Shown here: in pieces, positions 8,593 to 16,494 of the stretch
Layout of the letters: each line of letters opens with the position of its first letter
Numbering within the stretch: the first letter of the stretch is position 1
From: a virus
IMG/VR virus record: IMGVR_UViG_3300010885_034363
Coordinates: 1-64,000 of that record
Length of the DNA: 64,000 nucleotides
Strand: one strand, 5' to 3'
Position numbers and translations under genes: made by a program
Notes under the pieces: model-generated
Told to the model about the DNA's origin: nothing
Database searches by the model: none
Seen by the model: only the letters and a program-made list of their open reading frames with translations

Positions 8593-9015
8593 TTAATTAG
8601 GTTTTGAGATCCTAGCAACATCATGTGAAGAAAGAAATACCACTGCGCTCTTAATTACAAATTTTCCGTCAACGTCACGAACTGATATGTCAATCGCATC
8701 AATGGGAATACCAAACCTACTGGCAATACCGGATCTAGTTCTTTCTACTGTCATTTCAAAATCAGTTAAAGACTGTTCTTCTTCTTCTTCTTCAAAAATA
8801 TGAACAGGAGAAGCGGAAATGGCTTTCATCTCCGATGACTTTTCATCCACGCGAAGGCACCATGCACAAGCAAGCGACTCGGTAGAAGATGCTCTTGCTC
8901 TTGATTCAACGTGACCACAAGAAAGTTTATGCAAATAACGCACCTGACCCCAAGAGCCAGTTTTAGTTACTTCAGTTACTTTTCGTCTAGGAGCACGGCG
9001 ATGCTCTGTGGACAT
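8593..9015 (-). CDS. Hypothetical protein with zinc ribbon
   Basis: 140 aa. The N-terminal half has a SCGH pair and a CAWC pair separated by about 17 residues, a zinc-ribbon arrangement seen in many small actinophage proteins. A run of six Glu residues divides it from a C-terminal alpha/beta segment (MTVERTRSGIASRFGIP onwards). It lies between the WhiB and Lys-rich protein genes in one minus-strand unit. Function is unknown; nucleic-acid binding is plausible. Confidence 0.65.
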   Translation of the reverse strand: MSTEHRRAPRRKVTEVTKTGSWGQVRYLHKLSCGHVESRARASSTESLACAWCLRVDEKSSEMKAISASPVHIFEEEEEEQSLTDFEMTVERTRSGIASRFGIPIDAIDISVRDVDGKFVIKSAVVFLSSHDVARISKPN

Positions 9016-9021
9016 ATTTTA

Positions 9022-9408
9022 TTACTTGGCTTTAATACCAAGAATACGACGCCAGAACTTAATTTTCTTTTGGCCGTTGTTGATTGCTTCACTGAAGATA
9101 GTGGTTGCTTCCGAGATCAACTCATCAGCTTTCTGAGTATCAATCACTTCGCTTGCTTCAGCGACTAAGCGTGAAAGACCAGCGCGATCAATTACATCAT
9201 CAATGAATGATCCACTAGTGCTTTCTTCTTCAACTTTAGTTGTTGCTACTTTTTTAGCTGGTGCAGTCTTTTTTGCTGCAGCTTTTTTTACAGGTGCTTT
9301 TTTAGCAACTGTTTTTTTAGCAACTTCTTTTTTTGTAGTTGATTTTTTAACTGGTGTTTTTTTGTTATTTGACATGACAGTAATACTAGTCACAAATGTT
9401 TCCCTCAT
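9022..9408 (-). CDS. Lys/Ala-rich histone-like protein
   Basis: Up to 128 aa. Residues ~16-60 are a low-complexity Lys/Ala/Pro/Thr tail with repeated AKK, VKK and PAKK units, like the tails of actinobacterial HU or histone H1. The C-terminal part (FIDDVIDRAGL onwards) is a conventional helical domain ending in a basic FWRRILGIKAK. The start is uncertain: ATG 9408 has GGGGAGG 12 nt upstream, GTG 9393 has AGGGA at closer spacing, and ATG 9375 begins the basic tail. A nucleoid- or genome-binding role is inferred from composition. Confidence 0.7.
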   Translation of the reverse strand: MRETFVTSITVMSNNKKTPVKKSTTKKEVAKKTVAKKAPVKKAAAKKTAPAKKVATTKVEEESTSGSFIDDVIDRAGLSRLVAEASEVIDTQKADELISEATTIFSEAINNGQKKIKFWRRILGIKAK

Positions 9409-9447
9409 GGCGGAATTGCACCTCCCCTAGAAAAATTTAAAACAGTT

Positions 9448-9459
9448 TAGGCTCTTAGT
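9448..9459 (+). promoter_or_regulatory. Leaderless -10 element (TAGGCT)
   Basis: TAGGCT at 9448-9453 sits exactly 6 nt before the ATG of the 212-aa gene, which has no Shine-Dalgarno. This TAnnnT-N6-ATG layout is the usual one for actinobacterial leaderless transcripts. Confidence 0.5.
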
Positions 9460-10098
9460 ATGGAGGACAGTTACGCCGACAATTTCAGTAAACTCGCACT
9501 AGCTGCCACATCTGCGCAGCTAGCCAAAACTGTCTGCGTTCAAGAATACGGGGTCGGCGAAGATCTAACCTTTAATTTCATGGGGTGGAATGGTGATGAA
9601 CTCATCATTGTTTGCCAAATGAAAAAAGAAATGATGCGAATGCACCCAAATGATAGGTTGGAGCGCTGTTCTTCCCTACTTACCGCACTCCGCAGGTACT
9701 GGTACATTACCGCTGTAACTATGGTTGCCGAAGGGTATTGCTCTCTTGACCCAGAAAAGACAAAGGGTGTTGAGTTAGCCAAAGATTTTGCAAAACAGGA
9801 TTCAGCAGTTGAGGAGTGCATAACGCTAACTCATGCAGAAATAATTGATAACACTATAATTAATGTTAATTTAATTGCTTTACCATATGTTTACGAAATT
9901 GGAAGAAACATAACTTGGCTAGAACTGCTCACTTGGCCGACGAAGGCTGAAAAGATACTAAGAAATTCAGAATATCCAAAAATGCTAGAAAACTGCCTTA
10001 GGGGTGGCGTTGCTATGGATGATATTCCCATAGAGGCATACGACGAACTTCGTAGCACAATAAATCAAAATGGATTCTATATACAGGAACTATTTTAG
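9460..10098 (+). CDS. Hypothetical 212-aa protein
   Basis: It opens the plus-strand metabolic block, divergent from the Lys-rich protein gene. No ribosome binding site is present; the transcript is probably leaderless (TAnnnT 6 nt upstream). The protein is a mixed alpha/beta chain with an FMGWNGDELIIVCQ strand-like segment, a basic helix (RLERCSSLLTALRRYW) and an acidic C-terminal half. Similar-looking small proteins occur upstream of nucleotide metabolism genes in actinophages, but I do not recognise a named family. Confidence 0.75.
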   Translation: MEDSYADNFSKLALAATSAQLAKTVCVQEYGVGEDLTFNFMGWNGDELIIVCQMKKEMMRMHPNDRLERCSSLLTALRRYWYITAVTMVAEGYCSLDPEKTKGVELAKDFAKQDSAVEECITLTHAEIIDNTIINVNLIALPYVYEIGRNITWLELLTWPTKAEKILRNSEYPKMLENCLRGGVAMDDIPIEAYDELRSTINQNGFYIQELF

Positions 10099-10110
10099 TA
10101 CAATCTACTT
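10099..10110 (+). promoter_or_regulatory. Leaderless -10 element (TACAAT)
   Basis: TACAAT at 10099-10104 lies 6 nt before the ATG of the 114-aa gene and directly after the upstream stop. No Shine-Dalgarno is present, so a leaderless message is likely. Confidence 0.5.
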
Positions 10111-10455
10111 ATGGACAGGCCATTCTACGATTCTCAATATAACAATTCAGAATCTTCACGTAGGCTCTTTGATGACACCACAATAAGCGGAGCAAATAGG
10201 GAACCATGCATTGTCTGTGGACACCCAACCGGCGACTGTCACGGAGAGTCTGCCCCACTAAAGGGAATAGCTGGCTTCGGTATTACTGAATCGCTTAAGC
10301 AAGTGCAAACTTTTTATGTTGAAGAAGATATTTATGAAGAAAAACAAATAACTCCGTTCACGAAAATAAAAGTGCTTGTCCATCGAGCAGGAAAGCACAT
10401 TCCGTACTTAGAAGCAGAAAAACTTGGGTTAATTGTTGACAAAAATGGTAAATAA
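10111..10455 (+). CDS. Small zinc-knuckle phage protein
   Basis: 114 aa with a tight Cys/His cluster, CIVCGHPTGDCHG (residues ~33-45), a pattern found in short conserved actinophage proteins and likely to bind one zinc ion. The C-terminal half holds a strand-rich segment with IKVLVHRAGKHIP and the sequence YLEAEKLGL, resembling proteins that interact with the head or with DNA ends. Function is unassigned. It is read together with the ribonucleotide reductase that follows after 120 nt. Confidence 0.7.
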   Translation: MDRPFYDSQYNNSESSRRLFDDTTISGANREPCIVCGHPTGDCHGESAPLKGIAGFGITESLKQVQTFYVEEDIYEEKQITPFTKIKVLVHRAGKHIPYLEAEKLGLIVDKNGK

Positions 10456-10575
10456 AAAACACAGAAGTGCATATTTGTTAACGGCAAAAATTTAACACAA
10501 CTTTAGACTCTTTCAGTATTTTGTGGTACGTTAAACTCTTACTTCCAAGTCAATCACAACACACCTAGGAAAATC

Positions 10576-12498
10576 ATGAAAATTCTTGAACAATCATTTG
10601 TAGATTCGTATTCCCAAAAAGTAGCCCCATGGGGTTTTAGTGGCTTGGGTGAAATCGTTTTCTTGCGTACGTACAGTCGCAAAAAAGACAACGGTGACAC
10701 TGAAACATGGCCCGAAACAATTCAGCGTGTTATTGATGGCGCTTACGCTATTGGTGTTCCGTACACCAAGAAAGAAGCGGAAAAATTGTTTGACCACGTA
10801 TTTAATCTTCGCTGTTCTTTTAGCGGAAGAGCGCTATGGCAACTCGGCACGCCAATGGTTGAAAAGTTTGGCGGAGCATCTCTCAATAACTGCTACTTCA
10901 CCAACATTGAAAAAGTTGAAGACTTTGAGTTCCTGTTTGAGTACTTAATGCTTGGTGGTGGAGTTGGATTTTCTGTTGAGCGCTCAAAGATCCATGATCT
11001 GCCAAAGGTAAGGGGATCTGTTGTTATCTCGCATGAGCGCAGCAATGACGCAGACATAATCGTCCCAGACAGTCGTGGCGGTTGGAAGCGTCTTCTTCAT
11101 AGCGTTCTCAAGTCCTACTTTGAGACTGGCAAGTCGTTTACCTACTCAACAATTCTCGTCAGAGAATACGGTGCTCCGCTTAAGGGATTTGGTGGGACAG
11201 CATCGGGGCCAGGGGCACTAATTGACGGAATTGCCGATATCTGCAAAGTGCTAGATGGAAGAGTTGGAAAGAAACTCCGCTCTATTGATGTGCTCGATAT
11301 TTGTAATATCATTGGACGAATTGTTGTTTCTGGTTCATCTCGTAGGTCTGCTCAGATCTCAATGGGAGATCCTGACGACGTGCTGTTTCTGCGTGCAAAA
11401 AACTGGTCATCTGGATCAGTGCCTGCTTGGCGTGCTAACAGCAATAACTCAATATATGCAGATGGGTACGAAGAACTCCCAGCAGAGCTCTGGAAGGGAT
11501 ATGACGGCTCTGGAGAGCCTTATGGACTCATCAACCGCAAGCTTGCACGCAATGTTGGTCGTTTAGGAGAGAAGCGATCAGATCCGAGCATTGAGGGATT
11601 TAACCCATGTGCAGAAATTGGTCTTGCAGATGGCGAATCGTGCAACTTGGCAACAATATTCCTGCCAAATATTGACACAATTGAGCAGTTCAAAGAAGTC
11701 TCACGCCTCTTGTACATGACCCAGAAGCAAATAACCCGCCTTGCGTACCCATATGAGAAAACAACCAATATTGTTCGCCAAAATGCTCGCCTAGGGCAGA
11801 GCATTACGGGCATATTGCAGTCCTCAAGCAAGCAACTCTCATGGTTGTCACCTGTTTACTCGTATCTTCGTGAAATTGATAAAGAGTATTCAGCGAAAAA
11901 TGGATTCCCAGAGTCAATTCGCATGACTACAGTGCAGCCTTCGGGAACATTATCCCTTCTCCCTGGAGTAACGCCCGGCGTTCACCCAGCATACGCTTCG
12001 CACTACATTCGGCGTGTTCGGTTTGGCTCAAATGACCCATTGGTTGACGCATGTCGTAAGCGTGGATACAAAGTTGTTTGGGATATAGGCATTGATGGAC
12101 GCGAAGATCACACACGTTATGTTGTTGAGTTCCCATGCCAGTCACCTGAAGGTTCAATTCTTGCCAAGGACATGACTGCCGTTGAGCAACTTGAGTGGGT
12201 AAAGAAAATGCAAACAGAATGGGCCGACAATGCCGTCTCTGTGACTGTGTATTACCGCAAGGAAGAACTTCCATTAATCAAGGAATGGCTAGAGAAGAAT
12301 TACGACAAGAGCGTAAAGTCTGTTTCATTCCTGCTCCATTCTGACCACAACTTCTCGCTACCTCCATACGAGGAAATCACAAAAGAAGTGTATGAAAAAC
12401 TCTCCAGCAAGGTGGATATGAGCATCCCATTGGTGCGGAGTTCTTTTGGAATGGTTGACTTTGGGGATTGCGAAGGCGGAGCCTGTCCAGTACGTTAG
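10576..12498 (+). CDS. nrdJ: Class II (adenosylcobalamin-dependent) ribonucleotide reductase
   Basis: 640 aa, close to the monomeric triphosphate reductase of Lactobacillus leichmannii in organisation. Visible hallmarks are NNCYFTN near residue 97, the catalytic NPCAEIGL (Cys and Glu of the thiyl-radical site) near residue 345, the phosphate-binding PSGTLSLLPG near residue 458, and the C-terminal redox pair in CEGGACPVR. It reduces NTPs to dNTPs using a B12 radical, needing neither oxygen nor a second subunit. An AGGAAAA ribosome binding site precedes the ATG. With the dCMP deaminase downstream it feeds dNTP synthesis for phage replication. Confidence 0.95.
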   Translation: MKILEQSFVDSYSQKVAPWGFSGLGEIVFLRTYSRKKDNGDTETWPETIQRVIDGAYAIGVPYTKKEAEKLFDHVFNLRCSFSGRALWQLGTPMVEKFGGASLNNCYFTNIEKVEDFEFLFEYLMLGGGVGFSVERSKIHDLPKVRGSVVISHERSNDADIIVPDSRGGWKRLLHSVLKSYFETGKSFTYSTILVREYGAPLKGFGGTASGPGALIDGIADICKVLDGRVGKKLRSIDVLDICNIIGRIVVSGSSRRSAQISMGDPDDVLFLRAKNWSSGSVPAWRANSNNSIYADGYEELPAELWKGYDGSGEPYGLINRKLARNVGRLGEKRSDPSIEGFNPCAEIGLADGESCNLATIFLPNIDTIEQFKEVSRLLYMTQKQITRLAYPYEKTTNIVRQNARLGQSITGILQSSSKQLSWLSPVYSYLREIDKEYSAKNGFPESIRMTTVQPSGTLSLLPGVTPGVHPAYASHYIRRVRFGSNDPLVDACRKRGYKVVWDIGIDGREDHTRYVVEFPCQSPEGSILAKDMTAVEQLEWVKKMQTEWADNAVSVTVYYRKEELPLIKEWLEKNYDKSVKSVSFLLHSDHNFSLPPYEEITKEVYEKLSSKVDMSIPLVRSSFGMVDFGDCEGGACPVR

Positions 12499-12507
12499 TA
12501 ATGGTTA

Positions 12508-12580
12508 GCTCCCATGGCTCAGCGGATAGAGCAACAGTTTCCTAAACTGTAGGTCGCATGTTCAAATCATGCTGGGAGCG
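12508..12580 (+). tRNA. tRNA-Arg(CCU)
   Basis: 73-nt cloverleaf: GCTCCCA pairs with TGGGAGC and the discriminator is G. The anticodon stem ACAGT/ACTGT encloses loop TTCCTAA, giving anticodon CCU for AGG codons. The T-arm has GTTCAAATC. It lies between the RNR stop and the dCMP deaminase ATG, only 4 nt before the latter. Confidence 0.95.
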
Positions 12581-12584
12581 CAAT

Positions 12585-13052
12585 ATGGAAAACGCACACC
12601 CACACGAAGTTAAATGGTTGAAAGCGTGTTCTACGCTGGCAGAAATATTTTCAACTTGTTCAAAAAGGCAATACGCAGCAGTTATTCTGGCGCCAAATAA
12701 ACGAGTGGCTGGATTTGGATATAACGGCTCACCTCCCGGAATGGCTCACTGTTCTGACGGCGCATGCCCAAGGCTCCAAGCAGATTCGGACTCTGGCAGC
12801 AATTACGATACCTGCATATCTCAGCACGCTGAAGCAGGGGCGCTACTTTGGTCTGATCCATCAATGCGTATTGGCGGAACCATAATAGTAAATGGCCCAC
12901 CATGTATGGGGTGTGCGAAACTTATTGCAAGTTCTGGATTATCTAGGGTTGTGCACAGAGAAGACACAAGTTACTCTCAATGGCCCGACATTGGTAAATA
13001 TCTAAATAGTGCAGGTATCGTAACGGTAGGCGTTAATTTAACTCAAGAGTAA
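12585..13052 (+). CDS. dcd-like (dCMP deaminase): Deoxycytidylate deaminase
   Basis: 155 aa from ATG 12585; the open frame extends upstream into the tRNA, so the longer start is rejected. It has the cytidine/deoxycytidylate deaminase zinc signature: HAEAGAL (His ligand and catalytic Glu) and PPCMGCAK (two Cys ligands). An extra Cys/His cluster (HCSDGACPR) fits the structural zinc of dCMP deaminases, and GYNGSPPGM is the family's substrate-loop motif. The product dUMP would feed thymidylate synthesis. The start lies 4 nt after the tRNA-Arg, so tRNA processing may release a leaderless message. Confidence 0.93.
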   Translation: MENAHPHEVKWLKACSTLAEIFSTCSKRQYAAVILAPNKRVAGFGYNGSPPGMAHCSDGACPRLQADSDSGSNYDTCISQHAEAGALLWSDPSMRIGGTIIVNGPPCMGCAKLIASSGLSRVVHREDTSYSQWPDIGKYLNSAGIVTVGVNLTQE

Positions 13053-13061
13053 AAGGGCATA

Positions 13062-13604
13062 ATGGCTGAAAAATATAGTGCTTACTATTTTAACGATAAA
13101 GAAAAGGGAACTGCGTTCTTTACCGCTCAACTCGAACAGGGTCATAAATGGACAAATCACATTGCGGGAATATTCCAAGAAAATAACATTGAATGCTACG
13201 TTGATAAGATGCATGTCGCCAAGACTGTTGACGAAAGAAAAAAGTTCCACAATGAAAAAGATATTGTTTTTACAAAAATGCCCGGCTGCATAGAGACCAA
13301 ATCCCAAAGCAGGCACTTTACCGAAGACCCAAAGAGTTTCCCATTTAAAAAAACAATAGTTGACACGGAACTTGGGTGGTCTAGAAAGAACCCCAAGCCG
13401 TTAGCGGTAGTTCTTGTATCAATACAGACTGGAAATTCATTAGTCATACCAAGAAGCACTGAAGGCTCGTGGTGGACAGAGAAAATCTACGACAATTTCA
13501 GGAAAATAAACGACACGTTTTTGTGTGCTGACATAAAAGTGCTTAGACCACTTGACGAGTTAATTGAGTTTTTGCAAAAAAGGCAACACAAATACTGCAA
13601 GTAG
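13062..13604 (+). CDS. Putative PD-(D/E)xK nuclease-like phage protein
   Basis: 180 aa with an AAAGGG ribosome binding site. The central part reads KDIVF, about ten residues, then IETK, fitting the D...ExK active-site spacing of PD-(D/E)xK nucleases. It is followed by FKKTIVDTELGW and a hydrophobic strand AVVLVSIQ, the fold order expected for that family. Proteins of this kind are common hypothetical genes in marine and freshwater phages. The catalytic assignment is by motif only. It sits 9 nt after dCMP deaminase in the same operon. Confidence 0.55.
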   Translation: MAEKYSAYYFNDKEKGTAFFTAQLEQGHKWTNHIAGIFQENNIECYVDKMHVAKTVDERKKFHNEKDIVFTKMPGCIETKSQSRHFTEDPKSFPFKKTIVDTELGWSRKNPKPLAVVLVSIQTGNSLVIPRSTEGSWWTEKIYDNFRKINDTFLCADIKVLRPLDELIEFLQKRQHKYCK

Positions 13605-13609
13605 TTAGG

Positions 13610-13621
13610 TAAGATAGGTAC
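13610..13621 (+). promoter_or_regulatory. Leaderless -10 element (TAAGAT)
   Basis: TAAGAT at 13610-13615 is spaced exactly 6 nt from the ATG at 13622, with no Shine-Dalgarno sequence. It is the third case of this layout in the plus-strand block. Confidence 0.5.
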
Positions 13622-13837
13622 ATGAAGCACATAATACACGTACATCAGCAGAACATAAAAAAGGGAATATCTGCGATTATTGATAGAACATATAAGGGGT
13701 CTAAACATCAAAGGAAACTTAGTATTGTTTGCCCCAACTGCAACAGTATTGCCGCAACAGTAGTTCAGTCAGATGAGCCAGACAGATGTGGCGCTAGAGT
13801 ATGGATAGAAGCAGAAAAGACTGGAATAGCGGAATGA
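13622..13837 (+). CDS. Conserved small phage protein (IHV...CGARVWIE)
   Basis: 71 aa. The N-terminal KHIIHVHQQNIKK and the C-terminal CGARVWIEAE ends match a small conserved protein of unknown function that recurs in actinophage genomes. It also has a central CPNC pair; with the CGARVW Cys this could bind zinc. It appears to have its own leaderless promoter. Function is unknown. Confidence 0.7.
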   Translation: MKHIIHVHQQNIKKGISAIIDRTYKGSKHQRKLSIVCPNCNSIAATVVQSDEPDRCGARVWIEAEKTGIAE

Positions 13838-13935
13838 GATACTACATTTGATGGTCAATAGGAATTTTAAATCTTGCAGTAACTATCTATCTGCATAAGC
13901 TAAACAAAAAAAGATAGTTTCATAAAGAACAAAAT

Positions 13936-14008
13936 GCCCTCGTAGCTCAGGGGATAGAGCAACGGACTTCTAATCCGCAGGTCGTACGTTCAAATCGTAC
14001 CGAGGGCG
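13936..14008 (+). tRNA. tRNA-Arg(UCU)
   Basis: 73-nt cloverleaf: GCCCTCG pairs with CGAGGGC, discriminator G. The anticodon loop CTTCTAA gives UCU, reading AGA. The T-arm has GTTCAAATC. An 8-bp inverted repeat (AACTATCT 13881-13888, AGATAGTT 13912-13919) lies just upstream and may form a processing hairpin. Confidence 0.95.
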
Positions 14009-14035
14009 CAATTAATGTAAATGGAGAGTTCCAGC

Positions 14036-14203
14036 ATGGCACCATACAGTTATGGAAGATTAATAATACTTAGATGCTGTAGAGACTGGCCGTGTCACGA
14101 AGCGTACGCTTACGGCAGAGGTGGAAGATGTGCTATTTGCAGGAACTTTCCGGTAGTCATTGAAGAAGACTACGTTACTCCCACATCTCCTTGTGTAGAT
14201 TAA
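14036..14203 (+). CDS. Hypothetical 55-aa Cys-rich protein
   Basis: The start is placed at MAPYSYG because GGAGAG lies 7 nt upstream; an ATG 15 nt earlier has no ribosome binding site. It contains CC, HEAY and CAIC segments (four Cys plus His), so a zinc site is likely. It follows tRNA-Arg by 27 nt and ends the plus-strand block, overlapping the 3' end of a convergent small membrane-protein gene by 29 nt. No family is recognised. Confidence 0.6.
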   Translation: MAPYSYGRLIILRCCRDWPCHEAYAYGRGGRCAICRNFPVVIEEDYVTPTSPCVD

Positions 14204-14288
14204 TCAATTCTCTAGACCCAGATGATCTTACGTAAAAAGCGATGACTGCTAGTAATGGGAGAATGATGAACAATATTGCTTTTTTCAT
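14175..14288 (-). CDS. 37-aa single-pass membrane protein
   Basis: The frame begins at an ATG that overlaps the stop of the upstream 61-aa gene (ATGA). The product is MKKA followed by about 16 hydrophobic residues (ILFIILPLLAVIAFYV) and a polar tail with RSSGSR. This is a classic short inner-membrane protein, possibly lysis-related or a signal-anchored peptide. It is the last gene of the long minus-strand late operon; a convergent gene overlaps its end. Confidence 0.6.
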   Translation of the reverse strand: MKKAILFIILPLLAVIAFYVRSSGSRELINLHKEMWE

Positions 14289-14470
14289 TTCTTTTCCAGG
14301 TTCATCATTTCAGCAGTAACAGCACCATCGTGCCAATGGTTTATTGAGTGCTCAATACTGTCAAATTGATTCTTGGTTTTTATATCTGGCGGGAATTTAT
14401 TTATTTTCTCTGGGTCATAAATATATTCTTCTGGATTCTCGTTATCTAAAAACATATTTTTTTCATTCAT
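14285..14470 (-). CDS. Hypothetical 61-aa acidic protein
   Basis: A short ATG-started protein rich in Asn, Asp and Glu, with a HWHDG segment near the C-terminus. It is 5 nt from the preceding gene and overlaps the next by 4 nt, so it is clearly within the operon. No domain is recognised. Confidence 0.55.
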   Translation of the reverse strand: MNEKNMFLDNENPEEYIYDPEKINKFPPDIKTKNQFDSIEHSINHWHDGAVTAEMMNLEKK

Positions 14471-14475
14471 TTTAT

Positions 14476-15096
14476 TTAAGTATCCTTATTTTTTTTACTT
14501 ACCCATTCAAAAAAATTAAATAATTGTATTTCATTTAGATCCGCAATAGATTTTTCGTATTCACCAGAGTCCATTTTCCCAGAACGGTAACCGCCGCCGC
14601 GTTTTTTATATTCTCTAACTAGCCATGCGTTTGCGTAAGCGGATGGGTAAACATCAAATTTTGCTTTAGCTTCTGCTTTTACTCGAGCGTACAGTTCTGG
14701 GTTTGTTGGAATTGCTGCTTTTTCTTCTACTGGCGTAAATCTTGCATCTTTTTTTTCCGTTGACACGTTAATTGGTTTTTTGTCTTTTCTAACCTGTGTT
14801 GACTCTGCTCGTCTTTTTCTTGAAACTGCAGACCTTATTTCATCTGCTGACATTGTTCTTGCTTTTGACAGAGGAACGCATTTTGGATACTTTCCACTCC
14901 CTGCTTCGTCTCTTCCGCATGGCTCAAAACCACCACCTGGTTTTGGTCGTGATATATCAACCCATTTTTCTTTAAACCATTGCTTTAGAGATTTTTCCTC
15001 ATAAGAGAAATCAAGATCTTCATGAGATTCTTTTTTTTCTTCAAAACGAAAACCTAAAATTTTTCCTTCGTAGTTTCCCCACGTGACTTCATTCAT
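14476..15096 (-). CDS. Conserved phage protein (CGR/KYPKC domain plus helical C-terminus)
   Basis: 206 aa with two recognisable parts. Residues ~35-90 read WFKEKWVDISR, then CGRDEA and KYPKC, a small Cys-pair domain of the DUF5872 kind known from aquatic phages. Residues ~130-180 contain AKFDVYPSAYANAWLVREY and KKRGGGYRS, another repeated phage module. Neither has a known biochemical role; I suspect virion association because the gene is in the late operon. It overlaps the nuclease gene by 4 nt. Confidence 0.7.
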   Translation of the reverse strand: MNEVTWGNYEGKILGFRFEEKKESHEDLDFSYEEKSLKQWFKEKWVDISRPKPGGGFEPCGRDEAGSGKYPKCVPLSKARTMSADEIRSAVSRKRRAESTQVRKDKKPINVSTEKKDARFTPVEEKAAIPTNPELYARVKAEAKAKFDVYPSAYANAWLVREYKKRGGGYRSGKMDSGEYEKSIADLNEIQLFNFFEWVSKKNKDT

Positions 15097-15497
15097 TTTG
15101 TCTTAAATTCTTTCCACGTTTTGTCACCGATTCCAAAGTATTCTCTAGCATAGCCAGACTCAATAATGTCTTTATTGAGGCATGCCGTATCTGGCAATTC
15201 TATATTGTCGGATGAGTAGATACGAGCAAGCACGCGACCGTACTTATCGTTTTTATCTGGAATTGTGTTTACGTAAACCCATTTGTGGTTTGTCATCCAG
15301 TCCTCAGTGAAACTTTTTGCTTTTAAGCCAAGTTCCTTCTCCGCAAGATCTTTTGTGCGTGACTCTGGAGTATTCACTCCATAGAGCCTAACTCTTATCT
15401 TGTGATGTATGTTAAATCCAAGATCAATCATCAGATCCAAGGTATCGCCATCAATTACTTTTAGTACAGTTGCTCCGTACCAAAATCTTTCACTCAT
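15093..15497 (-). CDS. Staphylococcal-nuclease-like (SNase/TNase) protein
   Basis: 134 aa, close to the minimal SNase OB-fold. Visible landmarks are VIDGDTLDL (metal-binding Asp), VRLYGVNTPES (catalytic Arg and Glu-bearing strand) and DKYGRVLARIY (second catalytic Arg). No signal peptide is present, so it would act in the host cytoplasm or from inside the virion. It would cleave DNA or RNA in a Ca-dependent way if the family's metal site is intact. Four-nt overlaps on both sides tie it to the late operon. Confidence 0.88.
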   Translation of the reverse strand: MSERFWYGATVLKVIDGDTLDLMIDLGFNIHHKIRVRLYGVNTPESRTKDLAEKELGLKAKSFTEDWMTNHKWVYVNTIPDKNDKYGRVLARIYSSDNIELPDTACLNKDIIESGYAREYFGIGDKTWKEFKTK

Positions 15498-16390
15498 TAT
15501 TTTCTACCAGTATTTTTTGTTTTTTCATATCTAGCAAGGAGAGATCTTCCTTTTTCTGCAAGCTTTGCAGCTGATTCCATATTTTGTGGAATTGGCTCTC
15601 CCCAAGCAGCTGCGGACAGTGCGAGTCTTGTCGGTTGCCCTTTTTCGTCTTTCATTGGGCCAGATGGATTTGTGAAGAATCTTGTCAAGAAAGAACCTTT
15701 ACGCCTCATTTTTTCTGGAGTGTCTGCTGGACCCTTTACACCAGGCTTAAGGTTTGCGCCTTGAGTTCTTTTGAAGTATTTCCTGCCAGCAGCGGTAAGT
15801 CCACCCTTTGGATTCTTTAATCTTTGCTTTGCTGCTTTGGCATCTATTATTGCATTCTTATCGTTAATTGCTTTTGATGATAAAAAATAATATTCATTAT
15901 GTTTTGGCAAGTATTCTTTATCTAGCGACTTTACTTCAGTTTTGCGATCTTCGGTTATCGGTCCACCAACAACCCACGCATCGCAGGTTCTTGATGCAGC
16001 GCATTTAAAATCAAATGCTTCGCAGTATCCGAGTTCTGCCTTGTCAATAGCATCCCATGCATTACTTTTGCTACTATCTCCAGATTCAAGCCCCTTCTCA
16101 ATGCATTCAAGAATACTTGGTGTGCGTATAAACATTACACAGTTTCCACAAAGTGACTTTTTTGCCTCATCTTCGCTGACGTCCCAGCGATCCATCTTTT
16201 CTTTCCAGAAGTCCTTATTCTCTTCTTCTGGATTCAATGGACCGTACTTTGCGGTCTTGATTGACTTTTCCCTATTCTGGAGGTTTACGCCAATGTCCTT
16301 GGTGGCGATTGGGCATTTTTCATCGGCTTTTACCAGTATGTCTTCAATTCTTTTCAGTTCTTCATACAGGTTTTCTATTTGATTTTCCAT
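15497..16390 (-). CDS. Conserved phage protein: Cys-cluster domain plus GGLTAAGRKYFKR domain
   Basis: 297 aa. The middle (residues ~80-145) contains CGNCVMF, then EYC-type, FKC, RTC and DAW elements, an iron-sulfur or zinc cluster pattern; the CxNCVM start is shared with the protease polyprotein. The C-terminal ~110 residues contain GGLTAAGRKYFKR, GANLKPGVKG and WGEPIP, a DUF6321-like module widespread in aquatic phages. Function is unknown. The gene overlaps the SNase gene by one base. Confidence 0.7.
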   Translation of the reverse strand: MENQIENLYEELKRIEDILVKADEKCPIATKDIGVNLQNREKSIKTAKYGPLNPEEENKDFWKEKMDRWDVSEDEAKKSLCGNCVMFIRTPSILECIEKGLESGDSSKSNAWDAIDKAELGYCEAFDFKCAASRTCDAWVVGGPITEDRKTEVKSLDKEYLPKHNEYYFLSSKAINDKNAIIDAKAAKQRLKNPKGGLTAAGRKYFKRTQGANLKPGVKGPADTPEKMRRKGSFLTRFFTNPSGPMKDEKGQPTRLALSAAAWGEPIPQNMESAAKLAEKGRSLLARYEKTKNTGRK

Positions 16391-16442
16391 AGGTTTATTC
16401 TCTCATAGTTATTTGGTATGGATAAGAAGTATCCAATATACG

Positions 16443-16480
16443 AAAAAAGCCCTACACCGCAATTTACGATGTAGGGCTTT
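16443..16480 (-). terminator. Intrinsic terminator after the 125-aa gene
   Basis: Perfect 10-bp stem (AAAGCCCTAC with GTAGGGCTTT, arms 16446-16455 and 16471-16480) with a 15-nt loop; the transcript then ends in a U tract (A43-A48 on the plus strand). It lies between the 125-aa gene and the 297-aa gene on the minus strand. Confidence 0.88.
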
Positions 16481-16494
16481 ATTTCAACTACCTA

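Noticed and set aside
12558-12584. Upstream start for dCMP deaminase
   Set aside because: It lies inside the tRNA-Arg gene; ATG 12585 begins the family-typical sequence.
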